Positions 47,303 to 55,520 are shown, numbered from the stretch's first letter. The stretch is DNA of 64,000 bases from Oceanospirillaceae bacterium (GCA_015665455.1 JADFAD010000006.1:1054001-1118000), one strand, 5' to 3'. Notes: generated by a model not told the origin, from the sequence alone. A program made the numbers and translations.

Positions 47303-47731
47303 TTATTGTTCTTGGAAGGTATTAATAAAGCTTGCAGGCACTCTCGACAAAGTCCTTTCATGGAAATCAAAAAACACCACCCCATTCTTAGCCTGCGCAA
47401 CTAACGTATTGCCTTGATTCTTTGTTACTCGGTAAATCACATCACAGCCGTATTTATTAAAATCACACACGCCAACTTCAAATGTCAGCTCATCACCGGA
47501 GAAACACTCGGCCTTATAAATGGTCGCTAGGTCCGTGACCATAATTCCGACGCCCTCAATGTTGGACTCAGTAAAGCCGAAATTGGCTAAGAACTGACAA
47601 CGGGCCTCGTGCAATAAAGAAATCATGGCGTCGTTACCCAAATGATTCGCGTAATTTAAATCGGTCACACGAACAACTTGTGTGCACTTAAAAACAAATT
47701 GCTCGGGCAAGTCCAAGGTCAATCTGGCCAT
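47303..47731 (-). CDS. Hotdog-fold thioesterase (4HBT-like)
   Basis: A 142-residue acyl-CoA thioesterase. The family pattern V-T-D-L-N-Y-A-N-H-L-G-N-D near 22-34 has Asp and His in the positions used by 4-hydroxybenzoyl-CoA/YbgC-type thioesterases. It sits upstream of liuR on the same strand, 106 bp away, and may act on branched-chain acyl-CoAs. The substrate is not known. Confidence 0.82.
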   Translation of the reverse strand: MARLTLDLPEQFVFKCTQVVRVTDLNYANHLGNDAMISLLHEARCQFLANFGFTESNIEGVGIMVTDLATIYKAECFSGDELTFEVGVCDFNKYGCDVIYRVTKNQGNTLVAQAKNGVVFFDFHERTLSRVPASFINTFQEQ

Positions 47732-47835
47732 GTATCAACTTCCTATATGATATTTATCAATATAACGGCTTAAAGTTTGTCTAAACTGAAATGTATTCGT
47801 TTATTGTATTGTGATCCACACTCGGATGGACATTT

Positions 47836-48855
47836 ATGAAATTCAAAGAAGGCGTTAAAGACGCAGCTAATATTCTTAAACAAGCATTACCAGAACTCAC
47901 AACAAACAAGTTACCTGTAACCCCCTACAATTACAGTTTGATGTATGCGCACTGTACAGGGCTTTATCAGCATCTAAGTAAAGACCTTCAAGAAAGCCTA
48001 AAAACCTACGGCACGCTCAGTCATGAACAAAGTGTGGATTTATTTAAAAAACACATTATCAACGATCTGCTTTCTATTGACGATAAGTTAGAAAACAATT
48101 TCCAGAAAGTCATGACAGATATAAACGAATCTGCCTTGCACACAGAACAAAACGCAGGAGACTTAGAAAGAGAGTTGACGCTGTCTTTACGCAGTTTAAA
48201 CAATTCTATCAACGAAGATGAATTAAAAAAAATTATTGAAACAATTGCCGAAAAAACACGGTTAGTCAGTAATACAACCAAACAATTTAAGGACGTATTA
48301 AACGACGCCCAACAAGAGATTTCAGCATTAAAACAAGAACTAGAACAGGCGAAAGAAGCCGCTAATAAAGACACATTAACCAAGCTATTCAATCGTCGAC
48401 ACTTCGACCAAATGTTAGCGTCCATTTTGAACAGCCAGAACAACGCGCATTCGAGCGCGTTAATCTTAATCGATGTTGATCACTTTAAAGCGTTTAATGA
48501 CAACTATGGCCACTTAATGGGTGATGTTGTCCTAAAAAGCATTGGCCAAGTATTAATTCATATGTGTGAAAATACGGATCACGTACCCTACCGGTATGGA
48601 GGAGAAGAATTTGCAATATTAATGCCAAAGACGTCCATGAGGGAAGCCAAGATACTGGCAGAAAATACACGAAAGAAAATCTCATCGGTACGAATCAAAG
48701 ATAAAAAATCAGGCAAAGAGATTTCCAAAATAACCGCATCATTTGGCCTATCCTTTGCCAATTCAGATGATACCTCCAACACATTAATTGAACGATCTGA
48801 CTCTGCAATGTATCGAGCAAAACAAAACGGAAGGAACCAAGTCATCAGCCAATAA
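47836..48855 (+). CDS. Diguanylate cyclase (GGDEF, active G-G-E-E-F motif)
   Basis: A 339-residue soluble protein. A helical N-terminal region and long coiled coil (about 145-180) lead to a GGDEF domain with D-T-L-T-K-L-F-N-R-R and the active-site motif Y-R-Y-G-G-E-E-F near 252-259. It makes c-di-GMP from two GTP. No receiver, PAS or membrane segment is visible, so the input is the N-terminal helical domain. No R-x-x-D I-site was found just before the motif. It ends at a strong terminator. Confidence 0.9.
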   Translation: MKFKEGVKDAANILKQALPELTTNKLPVTPYNYSLMYAHCTGLYQHLSKDLQESLKTYGTLSHEQSVDLFKKHIINDLLSIDDKLENNFQKVMTDINESALHTEQNAGDLERELTLSLRSLNNSINEDELKKIIETIAEKTRLVSNTTKQFKDVLNDAQQEISALKQELEQAKEAANKDTLTKLFNRRHFDQMLASILNSQNNAHSSALILIDVDHFKAFNDNYGHLMGDVVLKSIGQVLIHMCENTDHVPYRYGGEEFAILMPKTSMREAKILAENTRKKISSVRIKDKKSGKEISKITASFGLSFANSDDTSNTLIERSDSAMYRAKQNGRNQVISQ

Positions 48856-48874
48856 GTTACTTTCTTAAAAGCAT

Positions 48875-48906
48875 AAAAAAGGCCGTCGTTTTGACGGCCT
48901 TTTTTA
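48875..48906. terminator. Bidirectional terminator between cyclase and sphingomyelinase genes
   Basis: The stem ggccgtc/gacggcc (48881-48887 with 48893-48899), extended by an A-run and a T-run on the two sides, closes a 5-nt loop between convergent genes. It is the best intrinsic terminator in this part of the window. Confidence 0.92.
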
Positions 48907-48925
48907 TACATGAGTCACATACTAT

Positions 48926-50257
48926 TTACTGACCGACATATTCACTTGGCAGCGGGAATTCAAACTCTCCGGCGACAGGATAGTGATCGGACAAATCCCA
49001 TGTTCCCCAATGCTCAGAACTGATACTGCGAGGCGTTAACAGCTTATTGGTTGAATAGAAAGGCGCCATATGCTCATTGGAATACAACACATAATCTAGA
49101 TATTCATTGTATTGATCATCAGCAAAAACATTGACCGGTCCCGCATAAGAAAACTCATAATCACCAATCGCTTCAGGCTCTGTAGCATTTAAAAGCGTTA
49201 AGAAATCCTGATGCTCGGCCGGGAAGTTAACTTTGTCAACATTGAAGTCACCTGCCATAATCACAGGCTCAAACTCAGGAATTTGCTTACTATCAACTAA
49301 GTCTTTAAATTGCGCTAAATGCTCGAAGCGAAGTGCTATATCGGCTTGCTCAGTATAAGCGTGGGTGTGCGTACCAAAAATATGGTAAGCATTGCTTCCT
49401 TTATAGATTTTTGCGTAATTAATGCCCTTTGCTGCCAAACAACCATCATTACGGCATGCATCATAAACTTCGCTGTCTTCTTCCACAATTGGCCAGCGAC
49501 TCGCAATAAAAGACCCGCCAGTTAATAACTTACCAAACTTCCAAGGTGTTTCTGTTTGGAAGGGGTATTCAGCTCGTAAAGCACTGCGAAATTTAGCCGT
49601 TAAAATTGGGTCAAAAACTTCCTGAAATACAACAACATCGTACCCTTTTACATACTCAGCAATGGTATCCAAACGAGCAGACGTATTCTTTGCAATAATG
49701 CCTGGTAGTAACGCCCAAGTATTATAGTTCAACACCTTCAACTGATTACTATAATCGGCGGTTGTTTCGTTCTGCCAGTTATTATGAATAACATAACGAA
49801 TATCATCACCAGCAACGCGAGCGACTTCAGATTTGAACGCCAATTCAGTTCCTGAATTCTCATTAGAAACTTGGACATTATGAATGTCTCTGTCGTAATA
49901 CCAAGGGGCTGTTTCAGCGGACAACCACATTTTACTAAACGTCATTGTGCCCTGAAGCTTCTGGCGTAAAGTCACCTGCTGATCCATTCCTGAAACGGTA
50001 GTGGTGAAGTAATAGTCCCTACCCCATCTAATACCTTCATCCCGATTAAAGCGTAAAAATTTAACTGTTCCTAAAGGAGGGACTTCAGTTTCAAGCTGTT
50101 GCCATTCATCCCCGTGGGAAATATTCGAATGACCCGTCTGATCCGTCTGAATGGTTAATGTTTCCATCGTATTATTGGTCAGATAGACGTAGCTTTCTGC
50201 AGAAACGAGGGGACTTAATAAAAAACTGAGCATGAGGAGAATTCGTCTGAGAGCCAT
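48926..50257 (-). CDS. Secreted sphingomyelinase C / EEP-family phosphodiesterase
   Basis: A 443-residue exported protein with signal peptide (about 1-20). An N-terminal beta-rich region (to about residue 165) precedes an endonuclease/exonuclease/phosphatase domain: L-N-Y-N-T-W-A near 173, V-V-F-Q-E-V-F-D near 208, H-T-H-A-Y near 300, G-D-F-N-V-D near 345 and S-D-H-Y-P-V-A-G near 427. These match bacterial neutral sphingomyelinases, where Glu binds Mg2+ and His of S-D-H is catalytic. It would cleave sphingomyelin or related phospholipids outside the cell. It is monocistronic. Confidence 0.88.
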   Translation of the reverse strand: MALRRILLMLSFLLSPLVSAESYVYLTNNTMETLTIQTDQTGHSNISHGDEWQQLETEVPPLGTVKFLRFNRDEGIRWGRDYYFTTTVSGMDQQVTLRQKLQGTMTFSKMWLSAETAPWYYDRDIHNVQVSNENSGTELAFKSEVARVAGDDIRYVIHNNWQNETTADYSNQLKVLNYNTWALLPGIIAKNTSARLDTIAEYVKGYDVVVFQEVFDPILTAKFRSALRAEYPFQTETPWKFGKLLTGGSFIASRWPIVEEDSEVYDACRNDGCLAAKGINYAKIYKGSNAYHIFGTHTHAYTEQADIALRFEHLAQFKDLVDSKQIPEFEPVIMAGDFNVDKVNFPAEHQDFLTLLNATEPEAIGDYEFSYAGPVNVFADDQYNEYLDYVLYSNEHMAPFYSTNKLLTPRSISSEHWGTWDLSDHYPVAGEFEFPLPSEYVGQ

Positions 50258-50576
50258 TGTTAGTTTCCTTCAATTATTATTGTTATCAATAGACTTGGCT
50301 ATCTTATAAACAACATAAAAGCAGGATGATGACTAATTAAGACAATAAGAAGACATATAGAGCCATAATTATAAATCTAGGCGTTTCGGCTAGGGCAGGT
50401 ATGCTTTTCACCCCTGTTTATTGAATACCTATTCAATAAAGGAAAATTAATATGTCCAATTAAGGCATTGCATGCCGAAAGTTTAGCGCTAAAATGAATC
50501 CCTCTTCATCTTTTGAAGATATATATTAATAAGAGAAATCCCAACTGGGTTATCGACTAGAAATAGGAAACACACC
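50258..50576. other. Divergent intergenic region of about 320 bp
   Basis: It separates the sphingomyelinase and acyl-CoA-binding-protein starts. The only clear element is a 10-bp inverted repeat with a 4-nt centre at 50417-50440. No RNA gene or further reading frame with a ribosome site is seen. Confidence 0.6.
50417..50440. promoter_or_regulatory. Perfect 24-bp interrupted palindrome, candidate operator
   Basis: Arm tttattgaat (50417-50426), spacer acct and the exact complement attcaataaa (50431-50440) give a 10-bp perfect dyad. It lies 137 bp upstream of the acyl-CoA-binding-protein start and about 160 bp upstream of the sphingomyelinase start, so it could serve either. No regulator gene in the window is an obvious partner. 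Confidence 0.5.
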
Positions 50577-50849
50577 ATGTCTGACTTAAAAGCCACTTTT
50601 GAAGCTTCTGTAAACTACGTTCAAACGGTAGAAGGTGACTTCAAACCTTCTAACGAATTAAAGCTTGAACTGTACGGTCTATTCAAGCAATCCTCTGAAG
50701 GCGACGTTAACGGTAAGAAGCCAGGTATGACTGACTTTGTAGGCCGTGCTAAATGGAACGCATGGGAAAAACTGAAAGGTCAAAGCTCTGAGCAAGCAAT
50801 GCAAACTTATATTGACCGCATTGAAGAACTAAAGCAGAAGAACGCTTAA
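50577..50849 (+). CDS. Acyl-CoA-binding protein (ACBP)
   Basis: A 90-residue four-helix protein with the full ACBP pattern: E-L-Y-G-L-F-K-Q-S-S-E-G-D near 31-43, K-P-G near 48, R-A-K-W-N-A-W near 57-63 and Y-I near 78. It binds long-chain acyl-CoA in the cytoplasm and buffers or presents it to enzymes. ACBP is common in eukaryotes and patchy in bacteria, mainly in proteobacteria. An AGGAA ribosome site precedes the ATG. It is monocistronic. Confidence 0.95.
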   Translation: MSDLKATFEASVNYVQTVEGDFKPSNELKLELYGLFKQSSEGDVNGKKPGMTDFVGRAKWNAWEKLKGQSSEQAMQTYIDRIEELKQKNA

Positions 50850-50928
50850 TCTGATTCAGTCATATAAAACCGTGAAACGCTCAAGTACAGCTAAGTAACG
50901 GTTTTTATCTACGCCCGCCCTGCCATAA

Positions 50929-51531
50929 CTAAGCACAATTCAAAGCAACACGATCCGAATCTATATATAGACGCTTTAGTTTGTCCGAGACAACTCGCTC
51001 AATATCTGACCGATCAAACTCAGATAATTTCGCCAAAAACTCCGGCTTAATTCGATGAAGGTGCATATAAGGCAAGGTCTGGTTAAACTCCCTTAAGTCG
51101 CCTTTCACCAAAACCGGTAAAAATGTATCACCTACCTTCTTATGCGTGCCAACAACATGAGCAATCGCCTTCTTGAAAGGTATGGGTTTATTCGCCACAT
51201 GTTTATTCTTTACAAGAATCGTAACATGCAACCCATTACGCCCGACCAACTCTCCAGGCAAGACGACAATTCCTGTAGGCTTAATCGCGTCAAAGTTAAT
51301 ATGGTTGATCGTGTCGTGGTATGCATACGGATTAGGTAAGACCACCATCTTCGAATTTTGATTCGAAGGGAAGTTCATCGAGTAATTTGTATAAAGTTGC
51401 TCAACGGATTCTGAGTATACGCATAAACGATTCTCGAACAGCATGGCAAATTGCTTTGCCAACTGCTGCTTCGCAAACTCATCAAAGTCCCAAATCAAAT
51501 CTGCGTTCTCTTTTTTAGCTTCAGAAATCAT
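50929..51531 (-). CDS. Protein of unknown function, 200 residues
   Basis: A soluble protein without a signal peptide. It is rich in Lys, Asp and hydrophobic residues and has predicted strands around I-V-V-L-P-G-E-L-V-G and L-H-V-T-I-L-V-K. I do not recognise a family. I choose the ATG at 51529-51531; an in-frame TTG lies five codons upstream and neither has a clear ribosome site. It is alone on the minus strand between the ACBP gene and a thioesterase gene. Confidence 0.65.
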   Translation of the reverse strand: MISEAKKENADLIWDFDEFAKQQLAKQFAMLFENRLCVYSESVEQLYTNYSMNFPSNQNSKMVVLPNPYAYHDTINHINFDAIKPTGIVVLPGELVGRNGLHVTILVKNKHVANKPIPFKKAIAHVVGTHKKVGDTFLPVLVKGDLREFNQTLPYMHLHRIKPEFLAKLSEFDRSDIERVVSDKLKRLYIDSDRVALNCA

Positions 51532-51668
51532 AATGCCATCTGCCAATTCATCGTGTTATAACTAACTTACCTTAACTATAGACACTAAAAATGTGACGGC
51601 TAGCAGAGAATAACAAACGATTACTGCAGGGTTATTATTTATTACATTCCCATTACACGATCTTATAA

Positions 51669-52076
51669 TTAGTCACTCGGAATAGCATAGGTCACTGTCG
51701 AAAATGCAACCGGCTCATCCTCCCCTTCACTGAATAACCGGACTTCACCCACCACCAAACGACGCCCTAACTTCAAGATCTCAGCTTTAGCAATTAGATC
51801 ACTGTGTTTTGGCCGTTTTAAAAAATTAATGCTTAAACTGGACGTCACACTGTTAAAGCCTTGCTCACCTTTTTCACCGATAATCGCAACCCACATAACC
51901 GCATCTGTCATCGTCATCATTGCTGGCCCTGATACAGTTGCTCCAGGACGCAAATGCTTAACATCAACAGGCAACCTCATAACCGCTTGCATTGGTTCGA
52001 TGGATTCGATGATCGCCTTACTGTCAGGAAACCCTTTTTTGAAGACCTCAATGACTTGCTCTTTACTTAAACTCAT
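51669..52076 (-). CDS. PaaI-family hotdog thioesterase
   Basis: About 135 residues. The pattern H-L-R-P-G-A-T-V-S-G-P-A-M-M-T-M-T-D-A-V-M-W-V-A near 42-65 is the PaaI/YbaW thioesterase signature, with the conserved Asp. The substrate is an unknown acyl- or aryl-CoA. The ATG at 52074-52076 is chosen because AAGGAG lies six bases upstream; an earlier ATG would contain that site. It is separate from the RNA gene that follows. Confidence 0.85.
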   Translation of the reverse strand: MSLSKEQVIEVFKKGFPDSKAIIESIEPMQAVMRLPVDVKHLRPGATVSGPAMMTMTDAVMWVAIIGEKGEQGFNSVTSSLSINFLKRPKHSDLIAKAEILKLGRRLVVGEVRLFSEGEDEPVAFSTVTYAIPSD

Positions 52077-52251
52077 TCTTTGCTCCTTCATTTCTATTGA
52101 ATGTCACTATACTGGCTTAAAGGCAAGAATTGATTGGCCTGTTTGCTGATTTTCTGTGGCTGATTTGTATTATAAACACACAACCATTCCTTTAAGTCTC
52201 CCCTCTAACTGTATGATTTTTATACACCACTAAGAGCAAGCCCTTTTGAAT

Positions 52252-52269
52252 TGTAAGACATCTCCTACA
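52252..52269 (+). promoter_or_regulatory. GacA/UvrY-type upstream activating sequence
   Basis: The 18-bp sequence TGTAAG-N6-CCTACA differs from the GacA box TGTAAG-N6-CTTACA at one base. Its centre lies about 180 bp upstream of the predicted start of the GGA-rich RNA, the distance known for rsmZ promoters. Between it and the RNA, 52270-52400, nothing else is recognised. Confidence 0.75.
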
Positions 52270-52409
52270 GGCAAGTAAGAAATTACTCTTACTCTACTAC
52301 CAATAAATGATAAATATTCGCACTAATAAACCGTAACATATTGATTTATATAAACTACTAAAAATAACCGATTTACCTATATCTAGAATAGAGTGTGCTC
52401 CTCACCTTT

Positions 52410-52434
52410 TTGAGCCTCTTTTTACTGTTATTAT
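52410..52434 (+). promoter_or_regulatory. Predicted promoter of the first Csr-type RNA
   Basis: A weak TTGAGC (-35-like, 52410-52415) and TATTAT (-10-like, 52429-52434) would start transcription near 52441. The spacer is short (13 bp), as expected if an activator at the GacA box is required. Prediction only. Confidence 0.4.
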
Positions 52435-52527
52435 TTATCTCGTGGTCAGGGATATTGAATTAGACTGCAATGCAAGGATTGCTAAGGACACCCTTTGGAA
52501 AAGGGCAGAGGTTTTGGATAAAGCTTC

Positions 52528-52686
52528 TAAACGGATGTGATGGACGCCTTCAGGATGAAGGTACGAGGCTAGGAAGCTTCAATACGGACATAACGGACAC
52601 CTTCAGGATGAAGGTACGAGGCTAGGAAGCTTCAATACGGATATAACGGACACCTTCAGGACGAAGGCTAGAAGCAAGGAATAATG
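52528..52686 (+). repeat. 53-bp tandem repeat inside the first Csr-type RNA (three units)
   Basis: Units begin near 52528, 52581 and 52634, with cttcagg motifs exactly 53 bp apart (52548, 52601, 52654). Each unit contains the loop motif AGGA inside a stem plus further GGA/ACGGA motifs. Units one and two are nearly identical over 45 bases. Unit multiplication would add CsrA-binding sites. Confidence 0.9.
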
Positions 52687-52885
52687 CTTCATAACAAGGA
52701 AGTGTCACGGACGATACAGACTCACGGTTGAGTCAATTATGGAAAGCAAATAATAACAACAAGGATAGTACACACCGGACGGTGTTTATTTTGTCTGCCT
52801 AAAAGACACATCCTAAGATCAATGGACTGGTCTCTTGTAGTACGGATGATATCGGCAGGATGCTGATCGCAAAAGGACTGCGGTA

Positions 52886-52931
52886 GCTGATATGATAATA
52901 ACTATTTTTGAATAATTATTGTCATATCGGC
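52886..52931. terminator. 16-bp A/T-rich hairpin between the first RNA and cysZ
   Basis: Arms 52886-52901 and 52916-52931 pair over 16 bases (two G-U wobbles on the plus strand) around a loop containing five T residues. Neither strand has a following U-run. It is positioned to end both the RNA and the convergent cysZ transcript. Confidence 0.45.
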
Positions 52932-52954
52932 GGCTTACTTCTCTCTCCTCTCGT

Positions 52955-53659
52955 TTACTTCTTCTGCTCTAACCACAACAACGTTGCCCACACAACGCAC
53001 AGCGGCATCATAAACAAATTCAATCCCGGAACTAAAAATAACAAACTTGTCACAGAACCAAATGATAATGACGATATCGGTCTTTGATGAATCCACTTTC
53101 GGCTTTGCGAAAAATTAAACCGGTTATTATCCAAAGGGTAATCAAAATACTGGAATGCCATCAACCATGCTCCAAAAGCAAACCAAATAATCGGTGCAAA
53201 GACGTTAACACCGGGGATCACACTCAAAATAAGAACCAATAAAAATCGAGGCAAATAGTACATCAGCTTTCTTATTTCACGCGCAAACGCATGAGTGACT
53301 TCAGCCATCAAGGAGATATCTTCTGAAGGCTGGTAATTAGCCCCCATCTCTAACTTCTCTACTTTCTCACTTAAAAATGCATTCAATGGCGCAGCAATGA
53401 TATTTCCCAGTATGTTAAACGTAGAAATACCAATAATAATCACCGTTATGACAACGACTGGCGCGATCAACCAGCTAAGCCATGACAACCAGTCAGGAAG
53501 ATAGCCTACCGCTGAATTTATCAATTCAGGGATCAAACTAAAAACATACATTCCTAAAGCACTGAATAGGGAAATATTTACCAACAATGGACCCAGAACA
53601 TACCAGCGAAGTTCTGGCGCTATCAGTAAGCGAAACGCTTTACTAAGTGTTTTAATCAT
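52955..53659 (-). CDS. cysZ: CysZ-like sulfate transporter (EI24 family)
   Basis: A 234-residue inner-membrane protein with about four hydrophobic segments and the CysZ patterns F-N-I-L-G-N-I-I-A-A-P-L-N-A-F-L-S-E-K-V-E near 82-102 and F-Q-Y-F-D-Y-P-L-D-N-N near 170-180. CysZ mediates sulfate uptake for cysteine synthesis. It is oriented opposite to the two flanking GGA-rich RNAs. Its promoter lies in 53660-53893. Confidence 0.9.
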   Translation of the reverse strand: MIKTLSKAFRLLIAPELRWYVLGPLLVNISLFSALGMYVFSLIPELINSAVGYLPDWLSWLSWLIAPVVVITVIIIGISTFNILGNIIAAPLNAFLSEKVEKLEMGANYQPSEDISLMAEVTHAFAREIRKLMYYLPRFLLVLILSVIPGVNVFAPIIWFAFGAWLMAFQYFDYPLDNNRFNFSQSRKWIHQRPISSLSFGSVTSLLFLVPGLNLFMMPLCVVWATLLWLEQKK

Positions 53660-53893
53660 AAGAAACCTATTTCAAAAACGATTTAAAAACCAAAAAAAAT
53701 ACAGTAATAAAAAAACAGAGACTTAAAAATACTACAAAAAGATCAACTCTAAAAAATAGCCTTGAGACATTGACCATTACCACCCGTAGAGATATCTTAA
53801 AAAAACCAAGATACTCTCCTTAAGTGACTGATTAAAAACAACTTATTATCGCACCCATTTATATTTTTTCAACATACGTAATAGTTCACAAAA

Positions 53894-53922
53894 TTGTAAT
53901 ATGAAAAGCCTTAAATTGTACT
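53894..53922 (+). promoter_or_regulatory. Predicted promoter of the second Csr-type RNA
   Basis: TTGTAA (53894-53899) and TGTACT (53917-53922) are separated by 17 bp and would start transcription near 53929. I found no GacA-type box at the usual distance upstream. Confidence 0.4.
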
Positions 53923-53928
53923 TGTCGA

Positions 53929-54140
53929 CAGGGTGTTGACCGACAAACAAAGGACAGTTTGTCAGCATGGAGTGGCTTTGGAAAGCTAAAAAGGACTACG
54001 CATAGGATGCGTACGCCAGAACCTCAGGATGAGGATCATTTGCAGGATACGCAACTGGCGACAAGGTAAAGGATTTACCTAAAGGATTTATTTCACCAGC
54101 CTCACACTTTTAAACAGTCAGAGGCTGGTTTAGTTCTTTT
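53929..54140 (+). ncRNA. RsmZ/CsrB-type CsrA-sequestering RNA (second copy, short form)
   Basis: About 210 nt with about ten GGA triplets, mostly in hairpin loops. Examples: gacaaac-aaaggaca-gtttgtc (53942-53963), tacgca-tagga-tgcgta (near 53997-54013), cctc-aggat-gagg (near 54023), and aggtaaa-gga-tttacct (54064-54080). An outer stem cgccag/ctggcg encloses two of them. It ends in a terminator-like hairpin at 54095-54129 followed by a T-rich tail. Size and structure match RsmY/RsmZ-type antagonists of CsrA/RsmA. It lies about 1 kb downstream of the longer RNA, with cysZ in between on the other strand. Confidence 0.82.
54095..54140 (+). terminator. Terminator of the second Csr-type RNA
   Basis: Arms accagcctc (54095-54103) and gaggctggt (54121-54129) form a 9-bp GC-rich stem with a 17-nt loop, followed by a T-rich tail (ttagttctttt). 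Confidence 0.75.
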
Positions 54141-54177
54141 CTCTTCAATCACTCGAACATCCTTCACCATCAAGAAT

Positions 54178-54510
54178 CTACGCTTGTTTCTTTCGTTCCG
54201 CTAAAACACTTAATACGCCAAACACGGTTATCACTAACCCCGCAAACCATCGCTGATCTATATGAAGTAACCCGAAACTCAGTGCCAACTGGCCATAAAC
54301 CGCAATAGCACCGTAGCCAAACGTACATAACAGCACAAACACAGCCATCCTTAGCATAAAGTGGTAAGGCTGCATTACGCGCCTCACAGCGCTGTTCAGA
54401 TCCCCACCATAAATAACCAACAAAACAGCAATCCAAGAGGCCACTAGAAATTGACGATAACCCCAAAACCATTCCGATAAATCAGCATTCACTGATAAAA
54501 ACCAATCCAT
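54178..54510 (-). CDS. DUF3392 family inner-membrane protein
   Basis: About 110 residues with three hydrophobic segments (about 18-35, 54-75, 84-102) and the DUF3392 pattern L-L-V-I-Y-G-G-D-L-N-S-A-V-R-R and F-V-L-L-C-T-F-G-Y-G-A. It ends in L-A-E-R-K-K-Q-A. Function is not established for the family. The ATG at 54508-54510 is chosen because AAAGGG lies eight bases upstream; an earlier in-frame ATG at 54529 would put the ribosome site inside the gene. Confidence 0.82.
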   Translation of the reverse strand: MDWFLSVNADLSEWFWGYRQFLVASWIAVLLVIYGGDLNSAVRRVMQPYHFMLRMAVFVLLCTFGYGAIAVYGQLALSFGLLHIDQRWFAGLVITVFGVLSVLAERKKQA

Positions 54511-54603
54511 AGCACCGCCCTTTCTATACATTCAATTTATAATTTTCAGTATTTTATCAACTTTGAACGTTGGGAACCTAAAAGAAACGACCAAATTTAG
54601 AAC

Positions 54604-54637
54604 AAAAAAAACCGCAGTGATTAACTGCGGTTTTTGA
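54604..54637. terminator. Terminator after phoU
   Basis: The stem accgcagt/actgcggt (54611-54618 with 54624-54631), flanked by an A-run and a T-run, can terminate phoU transcription on the minus strand and transcription from the other side. Confidence 0.9.
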
Positions 54638-54650
54638 ATTCAAAAAGAAA

Positions 54651-55379
54651 CTATTTATTCACTGTTTCCAAATGATCTTCAACTTGCTCAATATCCATGT
54701 GCCTAACATCTAAGCCTTTCGCTAAGTAGATAACATGCTCACCAATATTCATAGCATGGTCACCTACGCGCTCTAATGCTCGCAAACACCAAATAATATT
54801 CAATACTCGAGAAATGCTGCGAGGATCTTCCATCATATAGGTAATCAGTTCGCGAACCGTACTGCGATACTCAAGATCAACAATCTTATCATCATGAGCA
54901 ACTTTCAATGCGGAATCGACATCCAGGCGAGCAAAGGCAGTGAGAGATTGCTGAATCATAGAGGAGACCTCTTCCCCAATATGACGAACTTCAACAAACC
55001 CTTGCTGAGAATCTCCTTGGCCACTCAACTCAATTGAAAGCCTTGCAATTTTTGCAGCTTCATCGCCGATTCGCTCTAGATCACTGATGCACTTAGTGAC
55101 AGCAAGAACCAAACGTAAATCGCTTGCCGCTGGCTGACGTTTCGCCAAAATCTGAGTACATTCCTGATCAATACTAATTTCCATGTTATTGACCAGTTCA
55201 TCACGGCCAACAACGATTTCAGCCAACTCTATATCGACTTCAATCAGCGCTTTAGTCGCATCGCGTACTTGCTTCTCTACAAGTCCGCCCATTTCTAACA
55301 TGCTTTTCTTTACACCTTCCAGCTCTTCATTGAATTGCTGAGAGATATGATGCGTATGTGAATCTTTTACTGTATTCAT
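54651..55379 (-). CDS. phoU: Phosphate-specific transport regulator PhoU
   Basis: A 242-residue all-helical protein with the duplicated PhoU pattern: Q-A-S-D-L-R-L-V-L-A style segment (A-A-S-D-L-R-L-V-L-A) near 83-92, D-L-E-R-I-G-D-E-A-A-K near 98-108 and L-E-R-V-G-D-H-A-M-N-I near 204-214, which bind metal clusters. It tempers PhoR signalling and Pst transport. It is the last gene of the pst operon, 141 bp after pstB. Confidence 0.95.
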   Translation of the reverse strand: MNTVKDSHTHHISQQFNEELEGVKKSMLEMGGLVEKQVRDATKALIEVDIELAEIVVGRDELVNNMEISIDQECTQILAKRQPAASDLRLVLAVTKCISDLERIGDEAAKIARLSIELSGQGDSQQGFVEVRHIGEEVSSMIQQSLTAFARLDVDSALKVAHDDKIVDLEYRSTVRELITYMMEDPRSISRVLNIIWCLRALERVGDHAMNIGEHVIYLAKGLDVRHMDIEQVEDHLETVNK

Positions 55380-55520
55380 TGTTTAGTCACCACCAAAAAG
55401 AGCGCCAAATCCATTTATTTTATACATATCATAAAGATAGACGCTTAACCTTTCATGCTGTATTAAATTTATGTTTCATCCGCATAGATGCGACGCAATT
55501 CAAATAACTTCCACGCTTAC

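Larger units (their letters stand above)
52441..52931 (+). ncRNA. csrB: CsrB/RsmZ-type CsrA-sequestering RNA (first copy, long form)
   Basis: About 490 nt with no sensible reading frame and about 26 GGA triplets on the plus strand. Many lie in hairpin loops, the signature of CsrB/RsmY/RsmZ RNAs that sequester the translational repressor CsrA/RsmA. Clear examples: accttc-aggat-gaaggt loops repeated near 52546, 52599 and 52652, acacc-ggac-ggtgt near 52772, and atcggc-aggat-gctgat near 52850. A GacA-type box lies about 180 bp upstream. The 3' end is uncertain; a 16-bp stem at 52886-52901/52916-52931 is the candidate, without a U-run. The length exceeds E. coli CsrB (about 370 nt). It ends 24 bp from the convergent cysZ stop. 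Confidence 0.82.

Noticed and set aside
52528-52686. CRISPR-like array
   Set aside because: Units are contiguous 53-mers without unique spacers and no cas gene is near; the GGA hairpins explain the repeats.
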